NCBI RefSeq assembly: GCF_040373385.1
Contig: NZ_JBDXXH010000012.1
Coordinates: 27,392 to 91,391, forward strand
Reading direction: 5' to 3'
DNA: 64,000 nt
DNA from: Nitratidesulfovibrio sp.
GTDB lineage: Bacteria; Desulfobacterota; Desulfovibrionia; Desulfovibrionales; Desulfovibrionaceae
Part shown: positions 28,284-37,229 of the stretch, piece by piece
Numbering within the stretch: the first letter of the stretch is position 1
Layout of the letters: every line of letters starts with the position of its first letter
Notes under the pieces: generated by a model
Seen by the model: the letters and a program-made list of their open reading frames with translations, nothing else
Databases searched by the model: none
What the model was told of the DNA's origin: nothing
Translations under genes and position numbers: made by a program

Positions 28284-30106
28284 CACAGATTCTTGAGCTT
28301 GGCGGTAACGTCCGCCGCGTTGGCGGGCGACATTTCCAGGGCCTTGCGATAGCCCTTGCGCGCCTCTGCCTTCTTGCCGAGGGCGGCGGCGATGTCGCCG
28401 TAATGTTCCCATATGGTGGGGTCGCTGGCGCCCAGTTCCACGGCGCGGCCAATGGCCTGCCATGCCTCGTTCAGTTCGCCCCGGCGATAGTGTGTCCAGG
28501 CCAGCGAATCGAGGATGTAGGTACTGTCGGGCGCTTCTTCAAGGGCACGGGTGATCAGTTCCAGCGCCCGGTCCAGGTCGCGGCCCTGCTCCGCCAGGGT
28601 GTAGCCCACGTAGTTCAGGGCCTGGGCATGGCGCGGGTGGTCGGCGATGACCTGCTCCATCATGGTGAACGCCTCGGCCTTCTGGCCGCGCTCGTCCAGG
28701 ATGATGCCGCGCATGAAGGCGATTTCCGCGTCCTCTGGCCAGAACCTGCGCGCCTCTTCCATGACGGCCAGGGCTGCTTCCGGCTTGTCGCTGTTCAGGT
28801 ACAGCTGGGCTTCCATCTGCCAGAATTCCTTCTGGCCGGGGTAGAGCTTCTGCCCTTCCTTCAGCGTGGCCAGCGCCCCCGTGAGGTCGCCGGATTCATA
28901 CAGCAGCTGGCTTTTAAGGCGCAGTGCCCGGTCGTGGTACTTGTTGGACGGGGTGATCTCCGCCAGCCAGTGGATGGCCCCGGCCGGGTCGCGCTTGCCC
29001 TCGAAGGACAGTACGGCCAAGTAGAAATACACTTCTTCCGGCGCGCCGGGGGTATCCTTGACCACGGTAAGCAGGGCGTCGGCCTGTTCGTAGAACTTTT
29101 CTTCCAGAAACAGGGTGGCCGCCGTGAGCAGAAACCCGAAGGTTTCCGGCCCCTGGCGGGCCATTTCGTAGGCCTTGGCCGGGTTGTTCAGCTTCAGGCT
29201 GATGGCGATGAGCCGCAGCCACACGTCCTGGTTGCTTTCGTCCAGGGTGATGATCTGCTCGTAGGTGCGCTCGGCTTCTACGTAGTCCTTGCGCAGTTCG
29301 TAGATGAAGGCCAGTTCCGCCCAGGCTTCCAGGAAGTCGGGCGCGGCCTTCACCGCCTTGCGCAACTGGCCCAGCGCCTCGGAATGGCGGTTCAGCCCCA
29401 CCAGGGCGCGGGCGTGGTAGTAGCGCAGCACCGGGGTGCGGTTGCGCTCTGCAATGCCGGACAGCAGCTTGTCCGCCTCGGCGAAATTGCGGGTTTTCAC
29501 CAGCAGCAGGGCCAGTTCCTGGCGGGCCTGTTCGTCCTCGCCATGGACGTTGACGAAGCTGCGCAGGGTGTACAGCGCATCGCTGGTGCGGTTTTCCTCC
29601 AGGTAGGTTTCCACCAGCAGCAGGGTGATGTCCAGGTCGTCGGGGTAGCGCGTCACGCCTTCCTGCAATACCTGGCGGGCCAGGGTTGCTTCCTTGCGCG
29701 AAAGCAGGAACGAGCCGCCGTCGATGAACACCCTGGGCGACGGGTCGAGGGCCACCAACTGCTCGATGGCGGTCAGCGCGTCGCGCATGTTGCCGCTGCG
29801 CCCCGCCTGCTCCAGCAGCAGGTAATAGTAGGTGGTGGCCGCATCCGGCGACAGCCGCCATTCAACGGGCGCGGCGGGCTGCTCCGGGGCGGCCTGGCGG
29901 GTTGCGCAGCCGGAAACGACGGATGCCAGACAGACCACCGCCAACAGCGTGGCGGCGCGGGAAAGCGACCCGATGCGTGACCGCCCACGCGTCGTGGCGG
30001 ACGTCTGGGCGGCCACCTGGAAAAATGCCGGGCGGCGCGGTGCCCGGATGGCCGCCAGCGTGCCTGCGGCGTTGCGGACGGGGGCGATGCGATGAATGGA
30101 TGGCAT
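28283..30106 (-). CDS. TPR-repeat lipoprotein
   Basis: 607 aa. After a charged N-terminus there is a signal and lipobox VVSGC (cysteine near 67). Most of the rest is tetratricopeptide repeats (for example VYFYLAVLSFEGKRDPAGAI, AQALNYVGYTLAEQGRDLDR, DSTYILDSLAWTHYRRGELN). TPR lipoproteins often scaffold envelope assembly complexes. ATG 30106 was used; the ribosome site is weak and a TTG at 30121 is possible. It lies 36 bp after rpoH and overlaps the following lipoprotein gene, suggesting an rpoH-lipoprotein operon. Confidence 0.85.
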   Translation of the reverse strand: MPSIHRIAPVRNAAGTLAAIRAPRRPAFFQVAAQTSATTRGRSRIGSLSRAATLLAVVCLASVVSGCATRQAAPEQPAAPVEWRLSPDAATTYYYLLLEQAGRSGNMRDALTAIEQLVALDPSPRVFIDGGSFLLSRKEATLARQVLQEGVTRYPDDLDITLLLVETYLEENRTSDALYTLRSFVNVHGEDEQARQELALLLVKTRNFAEADKLLSGIAERNRTPVLRYYHARALVGLNRHSEALGQLRKAVKAAPDFLEAWAELAFIYELRKDYVEAERTYEQIITLDESNQDVWLRLIAISLKLNNPAKAYEMARQGPETFGFLLTAATLFLEEKFYEQADALLTVVKDTPGAPEEVYFYLAVLSFEGKRDPAGAIHWLAEITPSNKYHDRALRLKSQLLYESGDLTGALATLKEGQKLYPGQKEFWQMEAQLYLNSDKPEAALAVMEEARRFWPEDAEIAFMRGIILDERGQKAEAFTMMEQVIADHPRHAQALNYVGYTLAEQGRDLDRALELITRALEEAPDSTYILDSLAWTHYRRGELNEAWQAIGRAVELGASDPTIWEHYGDIAAALGKKAEARKGYRKALEMSPANAADVTAKLKNL

Positions 30107-30142
30107 GGAGGGCTCGTGCAACGGCCTGACCGGGCCGGGCGG

Positions 30143-31570
30143 CTACTGTGATATCCAGTCCGAGGAGAAGTCGCGTATTTCCTTGAACAGATGGTCGCGC
30201 AGCTTTTGCAGCAGGCGTGCCTCTATCTGCCGGACGCGTTCCCGGGTGATGTCGTACTTCTCGCCGATCTCGCGCAGGGTGACGGGCTGTTCCGTAAGCA
30301 GGCGGTGCTGGAGGATGTACGCCTCCTTGTCCGACAGCTTCGGCAGGATGGTCTGCACCCTGTCCTGCACCATGCGCGCGATTTGGCTGTTGGCCAGCGT
30401 TTCTTCGATACCGGGGCCAAGGGCAGGCAGGAAGTCCATGCGGGTGGCCCCGCCGGAATCCTCGCCCACGGTGATGTCCAGGGACATGTCCGACGAATCG
30501 AGCCGCTGCTCCATCTCTATGACCTGTTCCACGGTCACGTTGAGCTTTTCCGAGAGGGTGGCGGCGTCGGGGTCGTACCCCTGGGCGATCAGGCGCTGGC
30601 GTTCCTTGTTGAGGTTGTAGAACAGCTTGCGCTGGGCCTGCGTGGTGCCGATCTTGACCATCCTCCAGTTGTCCATGATGAACTTGAGGATATAGGCCTT
30701 GATCCAGAACGCGGCGTAATACGAGAACTTGATGCCCTTTTCAGGGTCGAACTTGTTGACCGCGCGCATCAGGCCCACATTGCCTTCCTGAATCAGATCC
30801 AGCACATTCTGCATCCAGCGCCGCTGGAAGTCCATGGCGATCTTGACCACCAGGCGCAGGTGCGAAGTGACCAGCCGGAAGGCGGCGTCGCTGTCGCCCT
30901 GTTCCTGCACGCGGCGGGCAAGGTCGAATTCCTCGTCCGGCTTCAGCAGCGGAAAGCGGCTGATTTCGCGCAGGTACAGGTGCAGGGAGTCGCGCGTGGA
31001 GGCGCCGGGCATGGCCGGACGCAGTACAGGCAGGGAGCGGTTGCGGCCTTCGCCGTCATCGTGCGCCCCCGCTGCGTCATGGGCTCCTTGGCGGGCGCGG
31101 GGCGACTCGTCGTCGCCGTGCAGCATATCCACGTCGATGGCGTCGTCGACGGGGCCGTCGAAGTCGATGTCCAGTTCGTCGTCGGCGCTATCGTCGGCGT
31201 CATCCGCTTCGTCCGGGTCTTCTCCGACCACGGTGGCGGAGGCCGGGGCGTCAGCGTCACCAGTGGGGGAGGGGGCGGCACGACGGCTGCGCGCGGGGGT
31301 GCCTGCAGCCGAGCTGTCCTTGGCGGATTTGCCGGGGCGGGCAGGTGCGGATTTGCCGGACGCCGCCCTTGCGCGGGGCTTGGAGGCAACTTCCGGCTGT
31401 GGGTCGAGAAGCACCTCGGCGTCCAGCACCACTTCAGGCGTTACGGGCGCTTCGGGTGCCCCAGACGTTTCAGGGGCATGAGGCATGGCACCGGATGCCC
31501 CTGCGGGCCCGGCTGCCTTGGCGCCGCGCGTGCGCGCGGCGCGGCGCGGCGTTTTCACGATATCGGTCAT
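30143..31570 (-). CDS. rpoH: RNA polymerase heat-shock sigma factor (RpoH-type) with long N-terminal extension
   Basis: 475 aa. From residue about 194 the sequence is a group-3-like sigma-70 family member: region 1.2 ([16 protein letters not shown]), region 2 ([37 protein letters not shown]), the RpoH-type box [15 protein letters not shown], and region 4 ([20 protein letters not shown]). E. coli RpoH is 284 aa. The first about 190 residues are Ala/Pro-rich, then strongly acidic ([19 protein letters not shown]), with no known domain. The extension could affect stability or core binding. The gene is divergent from metH. Confidence 0.9.
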   Translation of the reverse strand: MTDIVKTPRRAARTRGAKAAGPAGASGAMPHAPETSGAPEAPVTPEVVLDAEVLLDPQPEVASKPRARAASGKSAPARPGKSAKDSSAAGTPARSRRAAPSPTGDADAPASATVVGEDPDEADDADDSADDELDIDFDGPVDDAIDVDMLHGDDESPRARQGAHDAAGAHDDGEGRNRSLPVLRPAMPGASTRDSLHLYLREISRFPLLKPDEEFDLARRVQEQGDSDAAFRLVTSHLRLVVKIAMDFQRRWMQNVLDLIQEGNVGLMRAVNKFDPEKGIKFSYYAAFWIKAYILKFIMDNWRMVKIGTTQAQRKLFYNLNKERQRLIAQGYDPDAATLSEKLNVTVEQVIEMEQRLDSSDMSLDITVGEDSGGATRMDFLPALGPGIEETLANSQIARMVQDRVQTILPKLSDKEAYILQHRLLTEQPVTLREIGEKYDITRERVRQIEARLLQKLRDHLFKEIRDFSSDWISQ

Positions 31571-31828
31571 GGTATCCGGTCAAGGCGCGGCGCGGGCCGC
31601 GCTGGTTCGTGCGTCGTGTAGCGGGATCCCAATGCGCGTGACGGGGCCGTACGGGCATGGATGGTATGATTTTTGTTTGTCCTTTACAAGGCTTTCCGGT
31701 ACACAGGCCTTCCCGTGCGGCGGTACGCGCCGGTCGGACACGTTTTCGGAACACTCGCGGTTCACGGTTGCCCGATCACCTGATCGCCCGTCCGGACGCC
31801 TGCGAGCCAAGTTTCAGGAGTACAGGCT

Positions 31829-34285
31829 GTGCCAGATTTTCGTCAAGCGCTTCGCTCCGGTCGTCGGCTGGTCTTCGATGGCGGCATGGGTACCATGCTC
31901 CAGTCGCGTGGGCTGCCACCCGGCGTAAGCCCTGAGCTGTTCTGCCTGGCCCGGCCTGACGTGCTGGTGTGCATCCATGCCGACTACCTGCGCGCCGGGG
32001 CCGACGTGCTGACCACCAACTCCTTCGGCGGCTGCGTCTACAAGCTGGGCACCGGCCCCGGCGCGCCCGACGTTGTGGAGTTCAACCGCGCCATGGCCCG
32101 CGCCGCCCGCGAGGCCGTGCTTGCCAGTGGCCGCGAGGCCTTCGTGGCGGGCAGCGTGGGGCCGTCCGGCCATTTCATGCGCCCGCTGGGCGACCTGGAC
32201 CCCGCAGAACTTGTGGCGGCCTTCCGCGCCCAGATCCGGGGGCTGGTGCAGGGCGGGGTGGACCTGATCCTGGCCGAAACCCAGTTCGACCTGGCCGAGG
32301 CACGGGCCATCGTGCTGGCCGTGCGCGCCGAATGCGACCTGCCCGTGGGCGTTTCCATGACCTTCGAGGGCGGCGTCAGCCTTACCGGCACGCGGCCCGA
32401 GGTGTTCGTGCAGTCCATGCTCAACATGGGCGTGGATCTCGTGGGCACCAATTGCAGCGCCGGACCGGAGCAGATGGTCGAGGTGGTGGACGAACTGCTG
32501 GCCCTTGCCGAAGTGCCGGTGCTGGTGGAACCCAACGCGGGGCTGCCGGAACTGGTGGACGGCAAGACCCTGTTCCGCCTGGGGCCGGACGACTTCGCCA
32601 GGCACACCGCGCGTTTTGCCGCTGCCGGTGCGCGCCTGCTGGGCGGCTGCTGCGGCACCACGCCCGACCACATAGCCGCCCTGCGCGGCGCGCTGGACAA
32701 CCTTTCCGGCGGTCTTGTTCCCGATCCGGCCCGGCGCGACGGCATCGTCCTGACCACCCGCGCCCAGGCCGTGCATGTCGGGGCGGGCAGCCCCATCCGT
32801 ATCATTGGCGAGCGCATCAACCCCACCGGCAAGAAGCTGCTGACGGCGGAACTGCAAGCGGGCGAATTCGCACAGGCCCTGCGCTTTGCCGACGAGCAGG
32901 TGGAGGCGGGTGCACCGCTGCTGGACGTGAACGTGGGCGCGCCCATGGTGGACGAGGCGGCGCTGCTGCCCGCGCTGGTGGAACGCCTGGTGGCCCGTCA
33001 TTCGCTGCCGCTGTCGCTGGATTCGTCCAACGCCGACGCCATTGCCGCAGCCCTGCCGTTCCATCCCGGCTCGCCGCTGGTCAACTCCATCAGCGGCGAA
33101 CCCGGCCGCATGGAGCATCTGGGCCCGCTGTGCCGCGACCACGGCGCGCCGTTCATCCTGCTGCCGCTCAAGGGGCGCAAGCTGCCGGTGACGGCGGCCG
33201 AGCGCATCGCCATCATCGAGGAACTGCTGGCCCAGGCCGACGGCCTGCGCATTCCGCGCCGCCTGATCATGGTGGACGTGCTGGCGCTGGCCGTGTCGTC
33301 CAAGGCAGAGGCCGCGCGCCACTGTCTGGACACCATCCGCTGGTGCGCGGCGCAGGGGCTGCCCACCACCATCGGGCTGTCCAACATCTCGTTCGGCCTG
33401 CCCGCGCGCGAACTGCTGAACTCCACCTTTCTGGCCATGGCGGCGGGCGCGGGGCTTTCCTCGTGCATCGCCCACCCCGGCAACGCGCGCATCCGCGAGG
33501 CGGTGGCCGCCTCCAGCGTGCTGCTGGGGCTGGACGCCAACGCCGAGGCGTTCATCGAGGGCTATTCCGGCTGGACGCCGGGCGGTGACGCCACCGGCGC
33601 GGCACCCAGTGGCGCTGCGGGCGGCACCGGCGGGAGCGCAGGCGGCGTGAAGGCCAAGGCCGCCACGCTGGAAGAAGCCGTCATCCGGGGCGACCGCGAC
33701 GGCGCGCTGGCCCTGGTGGAGCGTGCCCTGGCCGAAGGGGCCGACCCGTTCACGCTGGTGCAGGAAAAGCTGATTCCCGGCATCACCGAGGTGGGCCGCC
33801 GCTACGAGCGGCGCGAATACTTCCTGCCCCAGCTCATCCGCTCGGCAGAGACCATGCAGCACGCCTTTCGCAAACTTCAACCATTGCTTGAAGCCCAGCG
33901 GGGGCACGAAACGCGCCCGGTGATCATCATGGCCACGGTGGAAGGCGACATCCACGACATCGGCAAGAACATCGTCACCCTGATGCTGGGCAACCACGGC
34001 TTCGACGTGGTGGACCTGGGCAAGGACGTGAAGGCCGCCGACATCGTGGAGGCTGCGGAGCGCCACGGCGCGCGAGTGATCGGGCTTTCGGCCCTGATGA
34101 CCACCACCATGGTGCGCATGGAAGACACCGTGCGCCTGTTGCGCGAACGCGGCCTGCCGGTCAAGGTCATGGTGGGCGGCGCGGTGGTTACCCCCGCCTA
34201 TGCCGAGGCCATCGGCGCGGACGGCTATTCCGCCGATGCCGTGGAGGCCGTGCGGGTGGCCAAGGAACTGCTGACCGTCCAGTAA
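31829..34285 (+). CDS. metH: Cobalamin-dependent methionine synthase, short form without the reactivation domain
   Basis: 818 aa. Transfers methyl from methyltetrahydrofolate to homocysteine through cobalamin. Homocysteine domain (1-300): GGMGTMLQSRG, zinc cysteines in TNCSAGP and GGCCGTTP. Pterin domain (about 320-590): ERINPTGKK, NVGAP. Cap and B12 domains (about 610-818): DIHDIGKNI with the cobalamin-binding histidine, GLSALMTTT, and VMVGGAVVT. The roughly 330-residue AdoMet-binding reactivation domain of E. coli MetH is absent, so another protein must rescue oxidised cobalamin. GTG 31829 follows CAGGAG. A Gly/Ala linker at about 585-608 joins the halves. Confidence 0.95.
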   Translation: MPDFRQALRSGRRLVFDGGMGTMLQSRGLPPGVSPELFCLARPDVLVCIHADYLRAGADVLTTNSFGGCVYKLGTGPGAPDVVEFNRAMARAAREAVLASGREAFVAGSVGPSGHFMRPLGDLDPAELVAAFRAQIRGLVQGGVDLILAETQFDLAEARAIVLAVRAECDLPVGVSMTFEGGVSLTGTRPEVFVQSMLNMGVDLVGTNCSAGPEQMVEVVDELLALAEVPVLVEPNAGLPELVDGKTLFRLGPDDFARHTARFAAAGARLLGGCCGTTPDHIAALRGALDNLSGGLVPDPARRDGIVLTTRAQAVHVGAGSPIRIIGERINPTGKKLLTAELQAGEFAQALRFADEQVEAGAPLLDVNVGAPMVDEAALLPALVERLVARHSLPLSLDSSNADAIAAALPFHPGSPLVNSISGEPGRMEHLGPLCRDHGAPFILLPLKGRKLPVTAAERIAIIEELLAQADGLRIPRRLIMVDVLALAVSSKAEAARHCLDTIRWCAAQGLPTTIGLSNISFGLPARELLNSTFLAMAAGAGLSSCIAHPGNARIREAVAASSVLLGLDANAEAFIEGYSGWTPGGDATGAAPSGAAGGTGGSAGGVKAKAATLEEAVIRGDRDGALALVERALAEGADPFTLVQEKLIPGITEVGRRYERREYFLPQLIRSAETMQHAFRKLQPLLEAQRGHETRPVIIMATVEGDIHDIGKNIVTLMLGNHGFDVVDLGKDVKAADIVEAAERHGARVIGLSALMTTTMVRMEDTVRLLRERGLPVKVMVGGAVVTPAYAEAIGADGYSADAVEAVRVAKELLTVQ

Positions 34286-34380
34286 GGGGCGGCTCACGCG
34301 TGTCTTTTTGCCTGGCGGAGCGCCTTGCGGCGTCCGCGTTCCCCCTTGTTTTCCGCGCGATCGTACCCGCCATTGTCCGG

Positions 34381-34405
34381 CGCGCGCCGGTTGCCCCGGC
34401 GCGCG
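34381..34405 (+). terminator. Hairpin downstream of metH
   Basis: CGCGCGCCGG (34381-34390) and CCGGCGCGCG (34396-34405) form a perfect 10-bp stem with loop TTGCC. Further out, CCGCC (34367-34371) can pair with GGCGG (34409-34413). There is no T-run, so this is a candidate terminator or a Rho-assisted stop between metH and the thioredoxin gene. Confidence 0.45.
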
Positions 34406-34528
34406 TTCGGCGGTAAGAATGCGCTCCGCCCCCGTGGCGGACCCCCGGAACAGCCATGGGCACTCAGCCCTGGGCAACCGCCCGTGGCATTCCGGGCGCC
34501 GTGGCTTTATCCCATCGGAGGCTTTTAG

Positions 34529-35014
34529 ATGAAACGCCTGACATCGCTCATCCTTCTTCCCTTGCTGCTTGCCGTCCTGCTCGCCGCCCTGTCCGGCGTG
34601 GCTGTGGCCGCCCCGGTGGTGGAAGAAATGGGCTCCGGCGAATTGCTGCGCCGCGTCACCGCCGCCAAGGGCAAGGTGGTCATTGTCAATTTCTTTGCCT
34701 CGTGGTGCCCGCCGTGCCTGGAGGAAATTCCCGGCCTGATCAACGTGCGTGCCCGCTATTCCGAAGACAAGGTGGCCCTGTACGGCATCTCGCTGGACGA
34801 GAATCCCAAGCAGCTCGCGGCCTTCATGTCCCGTACGCCGTTCAACTATCCGGTGTGGAAGGGCAAGGAGGAGTTGCAGCGGTTCTTCAACGTGTCCTCC
34901 ATCCCGCAACTGCTGGTCTACGACCGGCAGGGCAAGCTGGTGGCCAACCACGTCGGCCTCGTCGAGGCCGATGAGCTGGGCAAGTTCGTTGATACCCTGC
35001 TGGGAGGCAACTAG
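34529..35014 (+). CDS. TlpA/ResA-like periplasmic thioredoxin
   Basis: 161 aa with a Sec signal (LILLPLLLAVLLAALSGVAVA). The redox motif WCPPC lies in NFFASWCPPCLEEIPGL and the cis-proline region is SSIPQLLVYD. This family usually reduces disulfides outside the cytoplasm, for example during cytochrome c maturation. GGAGG precedes the ATG. The acetyltransferase gene starts immediately after its stop codon. Confidence 0.92.
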   Translation: MKRLTSLILLPLLLAVLLAALSGVAVAAPVVEEMGSGELLRRVTAAKGKVVIVNFFASWCPPCLEEIPGLINVRARYSEDKVALYGISLDENPKQLAAFMSRTPFNYPVWKGKEELQRFFNVSSIPQLLVYDRQGKLVANHVGLVEADELGKFVDTLLGGN

Positions 35015-35482
35015 ATGGGCCAGCCATACATCCGCAAGGCCCGCGTGCAGGACGTCAAGGCCATCCACGGCCTGCTCATGCACACCTCCGGCCAGGGGCT
35101 GCTGCTGCCGCGTTCGCTGAACCAGCTGTACAGCCACCTGCGCGATTTTCTGGTCATCGACCCTGACGACGGCGGTCCCCTGGTGGGCTGCTGCGCCCTG
35201 TCCATCGCCTGGGACGACATCGCCGAGGTGCGTTCGCTGGTGGTGGCCGACGACCTGCGCGGCAAGGGCTGGGGCCGCAAGCTGGTGGATGCCTGCCTGA
35301 GCGATGCCGTGACCCTGGGCATTTTCCGGGTGTTCGCGCTGACCTACCAGGTGGAATTCTTTCTGAGGATGGGGTTCCGGGTGGTGGAAAAGGACGTGCT
35401 GCCCCAGAAGATCTGGGCGGACTGCATCCACTGTCCCAAGTTCCCCGACTGTGACGAGACGGCGGTACTGCTGGAAATGTAG
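35015..35482 (+). CDS. argA: Single-domain N-acetylglutamate synthase-like GNAT acetyltransferase
   Basis: 155 aa. The GNAT core shows VRSLVVADDLRGKGWGRKLV (acetyl-CoA loop) and the hallmark tail of the short ArgA group: FALTYQVEFFLRMGF, KIWADCIHCPKFPDCDE. This group makes N-acetylglutamate for arginine synthesis in bacteria without the kinase-like domain. Symbol is by family resemblance. The ATG abuts the stop of the thioredoxin gene; GGGAGG lies within that gene's end. Confidence 0.83.
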   Translation: MGQPYIRKARVQDVKAIHGLLMHTSGQGLLLPRSLNQLYSHLRDFLVIDPDDGGPLVGCCALSIAWDDIAEVRSLVVADDLRGKGWGRKLVDACLSDAVTLGIFRVFALTYQVEFFLRMGFRVVEKDVLPQKIWADCIHCPKFPDCDETAVLLEM

Positions 35483-35645
35483 CGGAAAGGACGCGTCGCG
35501 AGCCGCTCTCTGGCGCGCGATGCAGTCTGCGCCAGCTGCCGCCGTTTGCCGCAGCACAGCACGATCCCGCAGGCCGGGCACGCCGCGCAATGCGCAGGCC
35601 GCCCGGCCCCCCCCCACGATACACGGGCCCGGAGGCCGGACGACA

Positions 35646-36185
35646 ATGAAGATCAAGGACTTGAAGGTGGTGTATGACGCGCAGGCCATTGCCGCGCGCG
35701 TGGCCGAGATGGGCCAGGAAATCAACCGGCTGTACGCGGGCGAGGAACTGGTGGTGGTCTGCGTGCTGAAGGGGGCGTTCATGTTCTTCGCCGACCTGGT
35801 GCGGCACCTGGACATGCGGCCGGAACTCGACTTCGTGCGCGTGGCCAGCTACGGATCGTCCACCGCCACCTGCGGCACCGTCAGCTTCACCAAGGACGTG
35901 GAAGTGCCCTTGCAGGGCAAGCACGTGCTGCTGGTGGAAGACATTGTGGATACCGGCCACACCGTGGACTTCCTGTTCCGCCAGCTTGCGGCGCGCGGTG
36001 CCAAAAGCCTGCGCCTGGCCGCGCTGGTGGACAAGCAGGAGCGCCGCGCCGTGCCCGTGCGCGTTGACTTCGCGGGGTTTGCGTTGCCCGGTGGCTTCAT
36101 TGTAGGGTATGGCCTCGACTATGCCGAACGGTATCGCGAACTTCCCGGCATTTACGAAGCCGTCATCGAACCCGAGGGTGCGTAG
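35646..36185 (+). CDS. hpt: Hypoxanthine phosphoribosyltransferase
   Basis: 179 aa purine salvage enzyme joining hypoxanthine or guanine to PRPP. Motifs: VVCVLKGAFMFFADL, the PRPP loop LLVEDIVDTGHTV, DFAGFALPGGFIVGYGLDYAERYRELP split across the C-terminal half (about 140-170). ATG 35646 has GGAGG upstream; the earlier open frame is not family-like. Confidence 0.94.
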   Translation: MKIKDLKVVYDAQAIAARVAEMGQEINRLYAGEELVVVCVLKGAFMFFADLVRHLDMRPELDFVRVASYGSSTATCGTVSFTKDVEVPLQGKHVLLVEDIVDTGHTVDFLFRQLAARGAKSLRLAALVDKQERRAVPVRVDFAGFALPGGFIVGYGLDYAERYRELPGIYEAVIEPEGA

Positions 36186-36254
36186 GGTGGGCCACGCCGC
36201 CAACCTGTCGTCGCGCCCCGGCCATTTGCCGAGACCCCACGTCCGAGGTGCCCG

Positions 36255-37220
36255 ATGATCGTCATCTGCCCCAGCTGCTCGACCAAGTACAATCTGCCCG
36301 ACGATCGCGCCCGCCCCGGTGCGAAGCTGAAATGCACCCTGTGCAAGTCCGTCTTTCCCATCGAATCGGCCACGCCGCCATCCGAGGGAGCGCCCGACTT
36401 CGACGCCGTCATGGGCGGGCTTGGGATGGGCGGAGCCGATGACGCCGTCGGCAGGTCCGGTGCCGCTTCCGGTACCGCGTCGGACAACGGCGCGGAGCTG
36501 GACCACGGCCCCTTCCACGTGGCGTCCACCCCGGAGGCGGACCTTGATGCCGCCGTGCGCGCGAAGGTGCAGGCCGATGCGCGCAAGCGCGACCGTGCCG
36601 ACGAGGGCCCCGACGTCAGTGATATCATCAGCTCCATGAAGGGCTACAACCTGGACGACGCACCGCCAGCCGTGCCCCCCAGGAAGTACGGCTGGCCGGT
36701 CATTGCCGGGTTCGTGGCCGTGCTGCTGTGCGTGGCCGTGGGGGTCACCCTGCGCTTCACCGGCATGTGGCCCGGAGAAAAGGCGGCGGAAACACCGCCG
36801 CCCGTGGTCAATGGCACGGAGCAGATCAAGAACATCGCCTTGCGCAATTACCGCCAGTACTACGTGAACAACGAGAAGGTGGGGCAGGTCGCGGTGATCG
36901 AGGGCAAGGTGGTGAACAACTTTTCCTCCCCGCGCGAACTGGTCAAGATCGAGGCCTCGCTGTACGACGCGGCGGGCACCGCCGTGGTCACCAAGCAGCA
37001 GTTGTGCGGCGTGACCGTGTCGTTGTTCCAGCTGCAGGTGCTGGGCGAACAGGAACTGGAAACGGCCCTCAACAACAAGATCGAGATCCTCACCAACAAC
37101 ACCAACGTGCCCCCCGGCGGCGAAGTGCCGTTCATGGTGGTGTTCTACAACCCGCCCGCTTCCGTGGCCGAATTCGGCGTCAAGGTGGTGGAGGCGCGCA
37201 CCCCGCCGGACAGCAAGTAG
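36255..37220 (+). CDS. Zinc-ribbon (MJ0042) membrane protein with DUF3426 domain
   Basis: 321 aa. N-terminal zinc ribbon: CPSCSTKYNLPDD then CTLCKSVFP (two CxxC pairs). A charged linker follows, then one membrane helix around 140-160 (VIAGFVAVLLCVAVGVTL), and a periplasmic DUF3426-type beta domain that mentions conserved IKNIALRNYRQYYV and PPGGEVPFMVVFYNPP. Function in the family is unknown. It starts 69 bp after hpt and ends nine bases before radA. Confidence 0.85.
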   Translation: MIVICPSCSTKYNLPDDRARPGAKLKCTLCKSVFPIESATPPSEGAPDFDAVMGGLGMGGADDAVGRSGAASGTASDNGAELDHGPFHVASTPEADLDAAVRAKVQADARKRDRADEGPDVSDIISSMKGYNLDDAPPAVPPRKYGWPVIAGFVAVLLCVAVGVTLRFTGMWPGEKAAETPPPVVNGTEQIKNIALRNYRQYYVNNEKVGQVAVIEGKVVNNFSSPRELVKIEASLYDAAGTAVVTKQQLCGVTVSLFQLQVLGEQELETALNNKIEILTNNTNVPPGGEVPFMVVFYNPPASVAEFGVKVVEARTPPDSK

Positions 37221-37229
37221 CGTGCGCCC

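Noticed and set aside
26457-28352. A 631-codon plus-strand frame opposite rpiB, the small helical protein and the lipoprotein
   Set aside because: Overlaps three better-supported genes and has low-complexity Arg/Gly content.
31571-31828. Cobalamin or SAM riboswitch upstream of metH
   Set aside because: No B12-box or SAM-I core was recognised in the 258-bp gap.
31814-35815. A very long open frame (over 1300 codons) on the minus strand antisense to metH, the thioredoxin and argA
   Set aside because: High-GC codon bias of the real plus-strand genes removes stops from this frame. The translation has no family motifs and is dominated by His, Arg, Gly and Gln.
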